A DNA stretch of 46,750 nucleotides. Source: Cruorifilaria tuberocauda. Taxonomy: Eukaryota > Nematoda > Chromadorea > Rhabditida > Onchocercidae. The notes beneath the pieces were generated by a model. That model did not search any database. It had not been told where the DNA came from and was given only the letters and a program-made list of their open reading frames with translations. The DNA lies in assembly GCA_013365365.1 (NCBI GenBank), contig JABVXU010000431.1, positions 1 to 46,750 of the forward strand, written 5' to 3'. The position numbers and the translations under genes are program-made. Positions 11,580 through 25,083 of this stretch are shown one piece after another (within the stretch, counting starts at the first letter, position 1; every line of letters begins with the position of its first letter).

Positions 11580-14500
11580 ACTCAAAGAAAATTTACGAAA
11601 ATCATGTTTCGAAGTAGCAGTTATTAGACAGTTATTAGATTAGATTATTAAAATGTTACAGTTTTTCTCAATCTTACAGTAAGAATTGTTATATTTCTTA
11701 TTTGCAAATGTTAACATTAATCAATTTCTTCATTTGTTGGCAAACTTTTATTGTCTTTTTTTTTTTTTAGTTTTGATTTTGTTTGTATTAATTAAATGTT
11801 TATTTATATCAATTATATGAAAATGTGTTAATAAAGTATTATCATTATTTTATCATAGAAATTTCATCATTATATGTATACATATTTCAATAACGAAAAC
11901 ATTATTGTCTTAGCAATAGTCTACGTAATTTTCCTAAGCATTTTTCTATTTGATTTTTCGTTTTTATACTCTTTTAATCTCATTCATCTTATTTTGGCAT
12001 AAAATGACTTCTTCACGCATAATTTTCTCTTATTTTCCGTTCTTTTCTTAAATGCAAAAAAACTATAATTGTCATCGAAACATTAAAACGAACAAACTAT
12101 CCCTTTTTTCATTTCAAAGTTTTACTATTTTTAAATTTTTTTTAAAGGTATTATTATCGGAGCTTAAAAGTTGAAAATATTAAACTCAGATCGTATTCTT
12201 CTATATGGTTAAAATTATCAACAATTATCACTAACATGTATATACGTGTGATGTATGCATGCTTGAGCATTGGTATATTTATTGAAATGGATTTGAATTG
12301 GAGTAGAAGAATTTCTTATCTTTCAATCAGGTTGATATGGATCACAAGCAACGTAAAATTTTGTAATATAAGTTATTTGATATCTATGTATGCAATAAAT
12401 ATGTCTGTACATAAATGAATAACAAACGGTTTAATGCAAATAAGTATATTTCGATGTTTCCGCGTACATCGACGTGTATATATACGTATATGTATATATG
12501 TGTTTTGTGTGCCTTTTTTTGACTGTTACTATTTATACTAAAATATTGTTCAAGCAATAATTACTTGGTTAACAAGCATTTACCTGACAGCGTTTAACTT
12601 GATATCTTTGATAACCTTATTCATCGTATGTACTCAGTAAAATATCTGTTTACGAGATTATCTACTGAACGATGAGAATTTCATGTGAACAGGAAAAAGA
12701 TGAAAGATTGAATGACTGGGAAATCGATCGGATGATCTCAGTATTCCATCCTTTCCCCGTCTAATGACTTAAGCGTGAGAATAGATGGATTAAACGGAAC
12801 AGTTTTACAATTAACATCAAAACGGTATTCTCATCCGAAAAACCAACACATCTCTTACCGACGCCGTTGCACGAACGAAATACTCTATCAAATATTCTCA
12901 TGAAGTGAGCCATTTTCTAGAGTTTTAAAATATTTTTTTTCAATTCAATATAACCTTTATGTAAACGATATGGGTTAGATTGTTTTTATTAAAAACGACA
13001 ATTGGATCGAAAAGCAGGTAACTTCTTGATTCGTTGATCGCACTCGAATGAAGCTGTTGCATTACACTGAATAACCAAATGATCTTTGTAATATGATCCA
13101 TTAAGGTATTCCGAGAAAAAAACCAGGTTAAATTTTTTATGTCATTAATTTTTCAATGAATTAAACTGACTGCATTATTTTATAGAAGAAATAAAATGAC
13201 TTTGAATCGTTTTTTTACAGCATTCAATCAATTTTCATTATATTTGTAATGCAATCCACTTTTATCTTCCACTTATTTTGTCAACAAAATGAATGAAATC
13301 TCCAATAGCTAACTGTAAATATGTTAGATATCAACAAATATCATCGGTGTACTGTTGATGCTTGTCAACCATACATTAGTTGTCATAAAATGCTTAATCT
13401 CACCTTTTTTTTCTCTTCTTGTTCTTTTAATATTCATAAGTTTTTATTACAAAAAGCTATCAACCATTTGCACTTGCTTTAGACAATTTTTTGATGATTG
13501 AAATTTTTTTCATTTTCGAAAAAACGAATTTCTTCCGATCAGTGTGGAGTTTATTTTTAGTAATAGCAAAATTAATGATGATGAAGTTGTAAGCTTTCTT
13601 TTAAAACAGATGTAAAATTGATACATAACAGGTTAAACAAACCTTATTCCATTAACAAATAATCAACATAAGAAGAAGAAATGAATGCTTAAATTTTATT
13701 AATGGTTTATTAAATTAAATATAATATCAAAGCCCTTCTTTATTTTTTTCTTTTAATTTCTTGAGAAACAAAATATGAAGACGAAAAAAAAGCATGGTTT
13801 AAAGTGAAACAAATTTGTTTGTTAACTTATCCAACAAATTTATAACTCTTTTCTCATTCCTTTCCTTATTTTTTTGATTATCTTATGTATTTCAATTGTA
13901 GTTGACAAGTATAAATGAAGAACTGATAAGTTATCGTCGAAAAGTGATATGAATATGCCCATATGTTTCTGTTGACATTTGATTCTTCTGGTGATTGATA
14001 TTGAAAGCGATAAGAATGTCTTGTCATTCCACATGCACTATTATATTCTCTTTTTTTTGCGAAATTGGAATTTCTTAATTTCAATAAATTTCCACTTCAA
14101 TAATTAATTTTAATGCTGTAACCAGAATTTAATGTTACGGTTTAACCAAATTGCAGTATTACATTCGAATTTTCCTTTGCAATATTTTCTTTTTTCTTAA
14201 ACTTAAAACATTCGACCTTTTTCTTTTTTTTCACTTGTCGAAACTTACATCGTTGTATCTTTTGTCTTCCAATTTCGGCATACCTTCTAAATTTTCTCGA
14301 ACTGTTTAAACTTTATAATACTTTAACAATTTTTCCGCACGTCTGCTCCTCAATATTTTCATCATTTCTCAAACTTTCATTAATCTTGACATACTTTGAC
14401 AAACTTCACGAGCTTTTTAACATTAACAATCTCTTCTTTTTTTCGCTCTTCCCTCTCTCCTCACATCTTTTAAGTTAATGTGATGAAGAGCTCTTTTCAT

Positions 14501-15194
14501 CCTTTCCTTCTTTTTCTTTTTGACATTAAGCATACTAAAGCTTTTTTCTTTTTTTATGTTAACATCCGTATTTCCATGCTTTCAATGAGAATTTGTATGA
14601 ATAATGAAGAAAGTATTATGAATAGCCTTCATACGTTTGCATTTCCAGCCATAATATCAAAGTTAGTGTAATCTTTTCATATAGTTATGGTAATATCGAG
14701 AAGTTTTTCAGCTTCTTTCATTTTCATTTCTTTAATTTGCATTTTTTTTTTGAAAAAAAAGCATTCGAATTGATTTCTAAAATTTAATTTTTAGCATTCC
14801 GAATATTTCGTTTACGTATTTCAAATTTTATTAACAAATGATAGCATAAAGAATAACAACAGTTCATTTGATTAAGCTAATGCAACAAAAAAAGTATGAT
14901 GTATATTATGATGTGATGTGATATGATATGACGTATATTATAAGCATTTGTCGATATTGGTCTAACATTACACATATATGGGAATTAGAAAGGTTTTTCT
15001 GGGGTAATAGGAGATTAGACGGTGAATAATTCGTCATCATTGTTAGACTTTCACCCGACGTAGTTATCAAGGTAATGTGCCACCCTGGAATTGGAGTGAT
15101 TCATCGCCAATAAGTTCCCTTAAAATCGGTTTTAATGATATGTTTCAAATTGCTATATTTAAAACAACATTTGAGAAGCATGAAAAACTGAAAT

Positions 15195-15410
15195 ATGCAC
15201 AATGAGATGTGGAGAGGGACGGGGGAGAAGGTGGAGATTTTACGCCTCCAAAAAAGACACGCTGGAAACAGTTTGAAATTGGCTGCAATGCTTCCAAACG
15301 TCGTTTATTCTCCCCGACTCCCGTTCCCGCTTCCCCCATCTCCCCGGCTCCTTCCGTTTGTCCCGATCCCCACTCCGACCTCTTGCCTACTTTTTTCCAC
15401 TTTTCCTCTT
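15195..15410. other. GC-richer, pyrimidine-biased block
   Basis: This block has clearly higher GC than its surroundings and a C/T-rich + strand with runs of CTCC and CCCC. Long open frames therefore occur together in several frames on both strands, which is what strand-biased composition produces without coding selection. No conserved motif is seen in any frame. Confidence 0.4.
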
Positions 15411-16700
15411 TAAACTTTATGTCATTTGTCACGATCAAATTTTCTCTCTTTCGCTGCTTTTCCATTTCTTTTATCCCTCAGCATTTCTTCTACATTTGAG
15501 GGCTAAGGTCGAGGTCAAAATCATTTCTAAGTATCCACTCCTAAAATCACTTCCCTCTCCCTCTTTTTTTTAAATTAACTTTTCCAAACGGCACAATTTA
15601 TTTCCCTCTTTTTTCCTTCTAACTCTTCTTGTCTTAATTTGATTTAAATATCGGTTCACTTTCCTAATTTTTAAATCGATTTTGTGAAGTATACTGCGGA
15701 AAAAAAGTGGCGTAAAGGTGAAGTTGCTACGATATACTTTGACGCTGTTAAACAGAGTCCATTCTATACTATAATACTATACAGTATTGACCTTTTTTAC
15801 TTCTTTCTGTCTTAGATTTTATTACTCTTAAAATTGATATGCAAGTATTATTTTCAGTTCTTTTGGTTTATATCAAAGCGAGATGAATTAATATTTACTT
15901 ATGAAGTTGTCAGGCAGAAAAAGTTATGGAATCCAAAAAATGATGTTTTGAATTTAACAATTTCAGCACTCTTTTCCTTTTTTCGCTAATTAAATACTTT
16001 ATACTTTAGTTTCAATCAATTCTCGAATTTGTGACGTAAGAGCATAAATTCCCCTCAAATGTATCGATTTTAATAACATATAAACTTCCTTACTAATTTG
16101 AAAATCGCCGTTTAATGCTTTATTCATTCACAAATTTCTTTTCTTTTTCTTTCCATCTATACCTTCTAGATTTATTAATTGTTTACTGATTTGAGGTATT
16201 AGCTTTATCATTTGTAATGTTTTGGTCCATTTTCATAATGCATGACGCAAGTATGGGTCATTCTATGCTATTTCTAATTTTGATTTTTCTCTTTTATTCA
16301 TTAAATTGTAAAAATGAAACTTATACGAATTCGAGAACAGTCGGAAAATAAAATGTATTTGTCTAATAATCTATCCATGAAATCTCTTATGCAAGTTTAC
16401 ATAAGTAAACATATGATAAGCTAATTTCAGTAACATTGGAAATCAGTTAATTTCATTAAGATTCTCAATCATTTGCCTACCTTAGTTTATGGAAGCACTT
16501 CATAATTGTTCATTTTCGACAGTATTTTGATCGAATTATTGATCAAACTTCACATATTTCTATCATTAATTATCAGTAAACTAAAATATTACAATTGATA
16601 AATTAATCCTCATAATTGATAAATCGGTTGATTTAATTTGATCAAGTTTTGTTATAGCGGTATATTGTGAATTATTCTCGTCATTTTTTCGATACTAATG

Positions 16701-16736
16701 GTAATAATAATTATTATTACTATTATTATCATTATA
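16701..16736. repeat. AAT/ATT trinucleotide tract
   Basis: AATAATAAT runs into TTATTATTA and then ATTATT/ATC triplets, giving a short simple repeat that is partly self-complementary. Confidence 0.6.
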
Positions 16737-19018
16737 TTTTTAGCACTATCATTCATTTTCTCTCACAAAATAATAATCTTTTCGTTTTTTCTCTTTCTCC
16801 TCCACTTTTTCCTAATCATTCTAACAGTTATAGGAGGCAATTAGTGGAAAAAAACTTTAGGTCGGCAATGTAATGTTATCTTGCTAATATCGGTCATTAT
16901 TCCGAAGTTATTCGAATGCAAGTAATTAATTATAATTATCCTTGGCAACGTACCTATTCCTTGCGATAACTAAGTATAAATATTGGAAAAATGGATTAGA
17001 TTAGATGAAGTGTACAAATATAAAATGTAAATATAGATTATAAAAATAGGAAAAATTTTTTGAATTTTTAGATTGATAAAATTTTATATGGGAATTTTTT
17101 TTTTGCTCAACTTTAGTGCAAATTCGAAATATTATTTATTAAATAAATTATAACTAAAGGATGAAATTTATTTCGAATTAAAATTGTCAATTTTTTCAAG
17201 ATAACAGTATAAAATTCATTGTAGAAGTTCCATGCATCATTCACTCCACAAGTTGACTGCTTCTTTTTAGCTTCCTTCTTCTCTCCTCCTTCGTCTTTCC
17301 ACAAATGACAGCATAGAATTTTGAATAATAAATTTTTATCAATCAAATTGAATTGCAAAATTATATCTATCCTTATGAAATTTTCTGAAACGTTTCTTAA
17401 CAAAAAATTATCAAATTTTTAATTTAAATGTGTTAAATTTACTTACAAATTATTAGGGAATTTTTGATTCTAAGCGTAATTTTTGTTTCGAGCCTATCCT
17501 CCTCATTGATCATTGATCTTTTTAATTTTGTCAGTATTAAAACTTATTGAAATTTATTAATTTTGGTTTTGTAAGAGAGAATTCATACTTGAAATTCTCG
17601 AAATTACAGCAATAACCAAAATTTCAATTATGATTGTAATAAAGGAGTGATTGTGCTCGATTGTATTCAAACATCATTTATCATACAAATTTTCTGTTTC
17701 TCATCTAAACCCCACACCTCCCGCTCTTTTCCTAACAGCAATCCCGACATGAAATTTTTTAATAATCTATTTTATCATTAAATTAAACACTTCTCTGATG
17801 AAAAAGAATTACATTGGTATTAGATCCAAATCATCGAATTGTCTATTTCAAATATTCGAAATTCAAATTCATTCTTAATGTAATTTACGGATTTAAATGA
17901 TCTGTTATGGAATATTAATTATATTTTGTATTGTTTCATTGCATGAAATTACAGTTTGAATATTTGTGTTTATGGATTGGAGCAAGAAATATGGCCAACT
18001 AAGGTAGATGTGCTATGCATCGACTACTATCTCATATTGTTTAATTGATATGATAAGAAAGGATAAGTTATCAGAATTGATATGTGTACCGAAATAGAAT
18101 GGCATTATCATCAACACAGACATGTATCATCAAAGATAAGAAATGATAATCGCTTTAAGATGATAATTCTTCCACAATATAGAACAGTTAGCATATCTTT
18201 TTTATTGCATCGTTTATGATTTGATATTGATTTTTCGCCGTTGAAAATTTTGAGATGTAATTTTAAATTTTCAAAATTTTCTTTTTTTCAATACATAAAA
18301 ATCCACTGGGCCTTTCACGCAAATGAAATAAAAGCAGTTTTAGTTAATTTTACTATGAATATGATTGGTTTATGGTATCACTCCATAATGAAATGATATT
18401 TATTCATTTCCTTTCTTCTTTTAACAAATGAAAAATTTATTTACTAATTTTAATGATGAATGATGACAGTAACAGAAGATTTAATGATATCAGTACTTTT
18501 CTAATAATTGATTGCAAAGGTGAAATGATTACTATTCATTCAATTTGGAGGAGTCGGATAAATTATTAGAATGTTTACTGCATATGAATAAGATAACAGC
18601 TCATTTCCAGTCACAAATTACATTTATAATTAGCATAGATTGCTTGCTGGAATAGATTAATAGACTAAGAACATTTCATTCATTACATGATAATGTCTCA
18701 AATTTAATTAAAAATCAACTGATTGTGATAAGTTATATGATTCTTTCTATTTACATTTTTTAAATTGCTTTTATGGAATGTTAAATTATCACAAAATTTT
18801 ATGACAGTTTTTTTCCTTCATTTTCAAAAAGACAATTGATGTATGAATAGATGGAAAGAGCAATTTTGCCTGTAAAATCACGTAATCACTAAATGAACGA
18901 TGGTATACTTTAAAATCTTTATTTTTAAACATTTTCATGACTGGTTGAAGCATTCACTCTCTTCTTCCCCTCATTTCCTCTCTCTTTCTCTTATCCCTAA
19001 TTACAAAATATACACCTA

Positions 19019-19093
19019 TTGGATCCTGAATTTGTTTGAGTGCTGGATGGAATGTAGCAAAATCTCTAGCACCATTTAAATTCAGTATTCCAA
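19019..19093 (+). ncRNA. mir-83: miR-83 microRNA precursor (miR-29 family)
   Basis: The 3' arm from 19067 reads TAGCACCATTTAAATTCAGT and continues to about 19088. From memory, C. elegans miR-83-3p differs from this at one internal position, and the seed AGCACCA defines the miR-29 family. The arm folds onto 19026-19048: CTGAATTT pairs with AAATTCAG (8 bp), a short mismatched section follows, and GTGCTGGA pairs with TCTAGCAC (8 bp, one G-U). The loop is about 15 nt. Outside the mature arm, TTGGA and TCCAA extend the stem with a small bulge. The mature strand on the 3' arm agrees with the family. No host transcript is visible, so it is probably an independent intergenic unit. In C. elegans, mir-83 is described as acting with mir-34 in gonadal distal tip cell migration. 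Identity is strong from sequence; expression is not shown. Confidence 0.88.
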
Positions 19094-21973
19094 CTGGACA
19101 TTATGTTTATTATCATAAGCCTTCTCCTGCAACGATTAAGTTGATCCATTTTAAATTTCCACTTATATAAATTATTTTGTAAATTCTCTCAGATATCAAC
19201 CGTCCGAACATCATTTTAATTTATAAATATTATCATATCATTAAAAATGACACAATATAAAATTATAGGCTAACAGTGACATACATTAGAAGAATCTTAT
19301 CGGTATTTTTACTATAACTATGTTAGAATTATTTCGAAAAATTTGTTCACTCATTGTATTCTATCCAAATATTTCGAATTCAATTATTCTCTACCATTTC
19401 ATCTTGTTATTTCAGTATATTTCTACTTTCTTATTGCTAATATTTGTTAATTTCTCCGATTTCCTTTGAAGTTTCTTTTTAGCGTTACTATTAAAGCATT
19501 GCGATTCACTTTTCTCTTTTCATCTCAATTAAGTAGCAACAGAGTAAGTGAGTTAAAAGCGTCTTAATAAAATGCAGTTTTACTTAAATATATTTAAATG
19601 TTATCAAACCAAGAGATGCTAACTAACACATATCGATGTTTTATGCTTAGCAACCCGTGCTTTCATATTATATTAACATAAATTCTCCTCTACTCTCCTT
19701 TCCTCTTTCTTTTTCCATCTTTTTTACCTTATTACTTATTTTGCAATAAAGAAAAAAGATTTAAAAGTCTTTGTGATTGATTATTTCGAAATAATTTTAT
19801 GCTTATTCTATCATTCATTTTTTCCTTTTCGCTACTTTTTATCATATCTAAATTTGATAATTCCTATTTATCACTAATGAACTAAATATCGATGACACCA
19901 TTTATTGCCTGTAATTTTTAATTTTGTTAATTTTGAACTATTTCATATTGATTATTATAAATCTATCCTATTTTGTTATCCATTATAATATAAGAATTTA
20001 TCTCACATGAGATATATATTAGTGTTGATCAAAATTTACGTACAAATTCTTTGTCATTTTAATGATAATTATATTTGTGGAAGATAATGTATTTGCTTCG
20101 TACACGTTAAAATACCTGCAGATTTTAATGAGAGAAAAAAAAGGAAAAAAAAACCAACTGAATTGTAAATAATTTGAATTGGTTGAATTTGTTTTTTGTT
20201 AAAATCAATTTCCAAATTCACGCTTTTCCGGATAATTTGAAATTTTAATTCGTTGGATTAAATGGGATAGGATATAATAGCAAATTATGAACGCTTTTTT
20301 CCATTATACATATTGCAAGCAATGTGCAAATAAATTTGTTTTTGATAAAATTTGATATTATTGTTTTCATTTAATCATCCCAGTCATCGAAACATTTTCA
20401 GATTATCAGGTTTTTCTCACCCTTCCCCCTTTCCTAATTCTCATAAAATAGACTGTATTTCAATTATTTCGAAAATAAATCTCTTCCATTTTTTCGTCCT
20501 TTCCTTCTCTCTCTTTTCTATTTTTTTTGATTTTATTTAAATAATTGGCATCTTATTGGTAAGCAAAAATTGAATAAAATAAATGATTTTGATTATTTTG
20601 TAAGAGATATTCTTTCTTTAGAAAAAAACATTTCATAACGAATTAAAAAATAACTGTTTTCATTTTTTGGTGATATTTATCTGAAATAAAGATTTTTTTA
20701 AATCAATTTCTTATTTCCATTAAAAAATTTTTGGATACCATTCCTCTAATGTAGGGAAATAACAAAAACTATTATTTAATTAATTAATGAGAGTTGAGTC
20801 ATTTCTGTTTTTTTTTCAAAGGATTACAAAAGTGTAACTGTAAAATGTTATTGATTGAAATTTAAAAAGAAATTAAATAATGTTTCGTTTTCATTAAAAT
20901 GACTTGAATTTATTTCTTGCTTTAGAAGCTGAAGCTGAAGTGAGCTGCTGCTATTTGGTCCATTTCAGATGAATTTAAATCTTTGCAAAAAGTATATACA
21001 ATAAAAAATCGGAATGTAAACATTTGAATATCATTTGTTTCCTTTCAAATCGCTTATGAAATTTGCAAAATGTTTTGAAATACAAATTTAAAAACTTTTT
21101 TTTTCTTTTTCGTCTGAAATTGTCTGAAATTTGAATGTTATCATCATCAATATAACATTACATTGTGTTCTCTTTTCGTCCATTCCTTTCCAACATTACT
21201 GTTTCTCATGTTCCCGTTGATTTTGATGTACATTGATGATTAAGGGTTAAAATTTTGAAAAGATAGAAAACTTTTAAACAAAACGGAAGGAAGGAAAGAA
21301 ATCACATAGAATGTATCATATTCTTTTAACCAGCAAGTTGAATTTAATCCTAATCTATCACCAAACTTTCATCATTCAAATAATACATTGGAACTAATCG
21401 ACAAGACAAAAAGCACATAAATAAGACAAATAGCAACAGGTAGTGAAAAATGATACATTAAGTGATTATGAAAAATGCGACTTGATTAGGAAATATGATG
21501 GATAGCTTGAAAGTACAAAAATGATTCGTTAAGATGAGAATAATATACTTTAATAAGTGATCATTATCTCATCAAAATTTCTCTTTACAATTCATCTATT
21601 ATAGTTAAGTGATATAATACTTTTTATATAGGAAAAAAATATATAATTTTCAAGTTTTTCATCATTGTGGAAGTATTTTCCCTTATCACCTATCAATAGG
21701 GATATGTGTAGTTGCGTCGTTTGAAAACGTGAAATCATACATGTGAAATGATTCAGAATCGTACAGAAGACTCCACTTTTCTTTTATTAGACTTCTGGAA
21801 CTATGAAAAAGAAGCTTGTTGAAAACTATAAGATATTCTCATATTCAAAATTATCAGAAGTTAATTTAAATATCTTTTTAAGTTTCTTTTAAAAACGAAT
21901 ACTTCGCAAATTATTTCATTTTTCATTTTTGTTTTGCACTAACAAGTCGGTTGTAACTCGTGTTCATCTAACA

Positions 21974-24900
21974 ATGTTTAGAAAGCAATTTCGCAGAATG
22001 ATACAGTCGCAAACAAATTTCATCGCTAACCAGGTAATTATACAACTAGATCGATAAGTTAACTTACGTTTATACTGGTCATCATCGAGCTGATTAAATA
22101 TTTGTTAACAATTTAACTAGTAGTGATCGCTGTCAAATTATTGTTATATTTCAACAAATTAGGACAAAATATTTTCCTAAAGCCAATAAATATAACAGTA
22201 ATTGTATCATCATTTCTAATTAACAATTTTACTTTAATGATCAAAGGTAAATGCTTTTCTGCTCAGCTTTTTCTTTCAATGTGAATAAACCTGAATTTCT
22301 TTGGAATGAATTTGTCTTTATATTTTCTCTCAAATAATGTATAGTATCAATAAATTAGTTTCAATTACTTAGTTTTGCAATATTATTCTCTGGGGATGAT
22401 AATAATGCGCCAAAATTATGAACATAAATCTGCTGATATGTTCGCCATTTCATCATTTTGTTATATTCCATTTTAATGTTTTTACATTATTGGATGTTTC
22501 TTTTTTGCATCGAATGCTAAAAAGTTTTGCAAAATCGACCATCAATTTTTTCCATCAAAAAAAATAATTTTTCAACTTTAATTAAATTTTGCAACAGACA
22601 GCACACTTTTTAAGATTTTCGACATATTGACTTAAACAAATCGGATTATATGTACTTATCGATGAATCCACATTTAACGGCTGTTCTTACTATCATCGTT
22701 TCTGACTTCGTTTTTTGCAATAAACTGCTAGTCAAAAAAAAAGTAGAGTTATAAATTAGTTTACTCTGAAAGAAGATTAACAATTGCTAAGACAATGCAA
22801 TCAATGCAATACTACTTTATCACATTTTATTGGAAGTTTGATAATTTAAATTGATAATTTTTTCAGGACGAATCGGAAAAAAGTAAACCGGTAGGGTATA
22901 AACTTTGGTGTTGTTCATGTACGAAGGACGAGATAGACGATGTTCCAAGAATTTCTAATAATAATGAAAATAATTCATCGCAATCCAATGGTTCCTAATT
23001 TAGCTGCCTTCTTAAATGAAAATAATGTGATCTGTTAATTTCGTCCAATTATTATTTTGAATTTTCTGTTATCTTACTTTTTTGTTTTTGAATTTTAATT
23101 GAGTTTTAAAATAAGTTTGTTTATTTTTCACTGGTTTAAGCTTTGAATTAGTTATGTAATTCTTGAATTGACCTGTTTATTTCTAGAAATTTTAATTTTT
23201 TCTTCAATTTCTTATTTTATTTTTAAGGAAACTGAGACGCACATATAAATAAACGTACGTAAAAGACATGTGGAATATATGTGCAAGCGCATAGATGCAT
23301 GTATAATATACACGTATACTCTTGTACTTCTGATGGATTAAAAATTTTTACTGAAAACTTTTCTAATTTTTTTATAATATAATTTTATTGCAGGTTTTGT
23401 GGTTACCCAGCAACCACTTCCCAACAATGAATGTAAATGTGATCACAATGATTTAAGTTTTTCCAATAATATTTCTGAAACCAAAAGTGGTTTCAAAGAA
23501 GGAAATCGTGAGTTAGACGACAATGATAATGAAATGAAAATCAGGATGAAAAGGTGTACTTTTGTGAAATTATTTCAAATCACAGCGAGCATTTACACTG
23601 ATAATCATGATATTGATAAACCTAGAAAGATTTTAATCGTTAATTTTCATATGGATTCAATTCGGTAAAAATAGTTTCCCTGTTGCAATGAAATAATTAT
23701 TCTCCATCACATACGGAAAATAATAACCTCACGACAAAAAGGAAATCATTCATTCATTTATGTTATAATTAAGTTGTTCAATTCATATTGATTATCATTA
23801 TTAGGTTTAACTTTTCAGGTTGAAAGAAGAAAGCACTAATATAACGAGTATTACACTGGATAATCTTATCAATGAATCAAATAAGATGGATCAAATAGAA
23901 GAATTGACAACGAATGAACAAAAGGTATATCTGACTATTCTGATTCAGGTCGAATTTTCTAATGTACATTGTCAAAATTAATTTTTTTCAAGTTAATCAA
24001 TCACTTACGTATATGTTAATCAACGGTAAGTAAATTTTTGCGTTTGAAATGATAGAAGCAAAGTGGACGATAAAAAAATTACAGTTTATTTATTGGAAAT
24101 GAGTCAGAAAACAGCCTAAAAAAGTGTAATTGTAAATGTTCAGGAAACGGAAAACTTTTTTAAACAAAAGGATTTAATTGTAAGCGTACATAATGTGGAA
24201 GATATCGTTCTTTCGGATATTGTTGAAGATCGATGGGAATCAGTTACTGGTAATGGGCAAATAACAAGTAAGCTTGACCCCATATAGAAAATATAAAGTG
24301 TATCAAAAATTAAATCTGAAGTAGTATAAAATTTCGAGGGTGATCAATTATAACTGCATCTGATATGATAAATATTCCAGTTATTTAGGAATTGATGATG
24401 ATCGCAAAGAGCATGCTGTCAATCACAACTTTGATAACATTGCTAATTGCGATGAGAAAGAAGAATTCAAAAAGACGAGTGATGTTTTAAACGCTTTTAG
24501 TAATTCTGAACCAGCTTCAGAATCAAAATCATTTGAAGGGAATTCCAGTCGGATTAAAGAATCGGATATTAGGCCAAATGAAACCGGATTTTTGGACAGC
24601 ATTATTAAAGCCAATGATCCTGAAGAAAATATCGATACTTATGGCAAATTCATAGATAGTTCTATTAACCGAAAACCGGCAACTAACGGTGATAAAGAAG
24701 ATCGCTTCTTAATGATTTGTATTCCGGATGATGATCTTCAGATAAAAAAAGAAAATGCTGAAAGTACCAGCATTTCAGTGGAAACTGTACGCAACAATGT
24801 TGCAGTATCGGGACGTGACACTGAAGTATTCATACAATCAAATAAAATGTATGTTAACGAGGAGTCATCATCAAGTGATAGCGATGATGTACACGAAATA

Positions 24901-25083
24901 ATTGCATCAACCAAAAATCCTGAGAAAACTCTCAATATCCTAGAGAAATCAGGTAGAACGGATATTCTGATAAAGGAACACAAAAATAATGAAGAAGATG
25001 ATGTTGCATCAGGTGATGATAGACTGACAATCAAATACAAAAATGTGCCAAAAAATAGTGATAATATGAAAGTTTATCTATGA
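21974..25083 (+). CDS. acidic low-complexity protein of unknown function (about 422 aa, six exons)
   Basis: The exons are 21974-22033, 22867-22990, 23394-23553, 23819-23924, 24144-24267 and 24389-25083, in frame throughout, with stop TGA at 25081-25083. The start is the ATG at 21974, giving a basic N-terminus (MFRKQFRRM). Exon 2 encodes a cysteine cluster, LWCCSCTKDE (residues about 33-42), that could be palmitoylated or bind metal. The rest is rich in Asp, Glu, Asn, Ser and Lys, with an SSSSDSDD casein-kinase-2-like patch in the last exon, and is probably disordered. There is no signal peptide, membrane segment or known domain. The weakest junction is the exon 2 donor (AATG/GTTCCT). If it is not used, exon 2 runs on two codons to TAA at 22996-22998, giving a 62-residue protein. 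The last intron uses the acceptor TTATTTAG, because the TTCCAG 8 bp upstream would cause an immediate stop. Confidence 0.7.

Larger units (their letters stand above)
542..21973. other. 21 kb AT-rich region without a convincing protein gene
   Basis: No chain of frame-consistent exons was found here on either strand. The open frames present are AT-rich, mostly hydrophobic or pyrimidine-driven, and lack conserved motifs. The longest are 7942-8328 (+), 10602-10961 (-) and 9713-10069 (+). The stretch does contain a miR-83 hairpin (19019-19093), a second hairpin candidate (8790-8848), inverted repeats (804-842, 1213-1250, 11477-11579), trinucleotide and GA repeats, and islands of higher GC near 8700-8890, 12660-12880 and 15000-15400. 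It could be intergenic regulatory DNA, or partly a giant intron of a gene with very small exons; the sequence alone does not decide this. Confidence 0.55.

Noticed and set aside
15145..15499. Several overlapping open frames on both strands
   Set aside because: All arise from one GC-richer, pyrimidine-biased block; no frame carries a motif or splice support.
24738..25040. 100-codon minus-strand frame
   Set aside because: It is the antisense shadow of the last exon of the acidic protein, caused by its Asp/Ser/Asn-rich codons.
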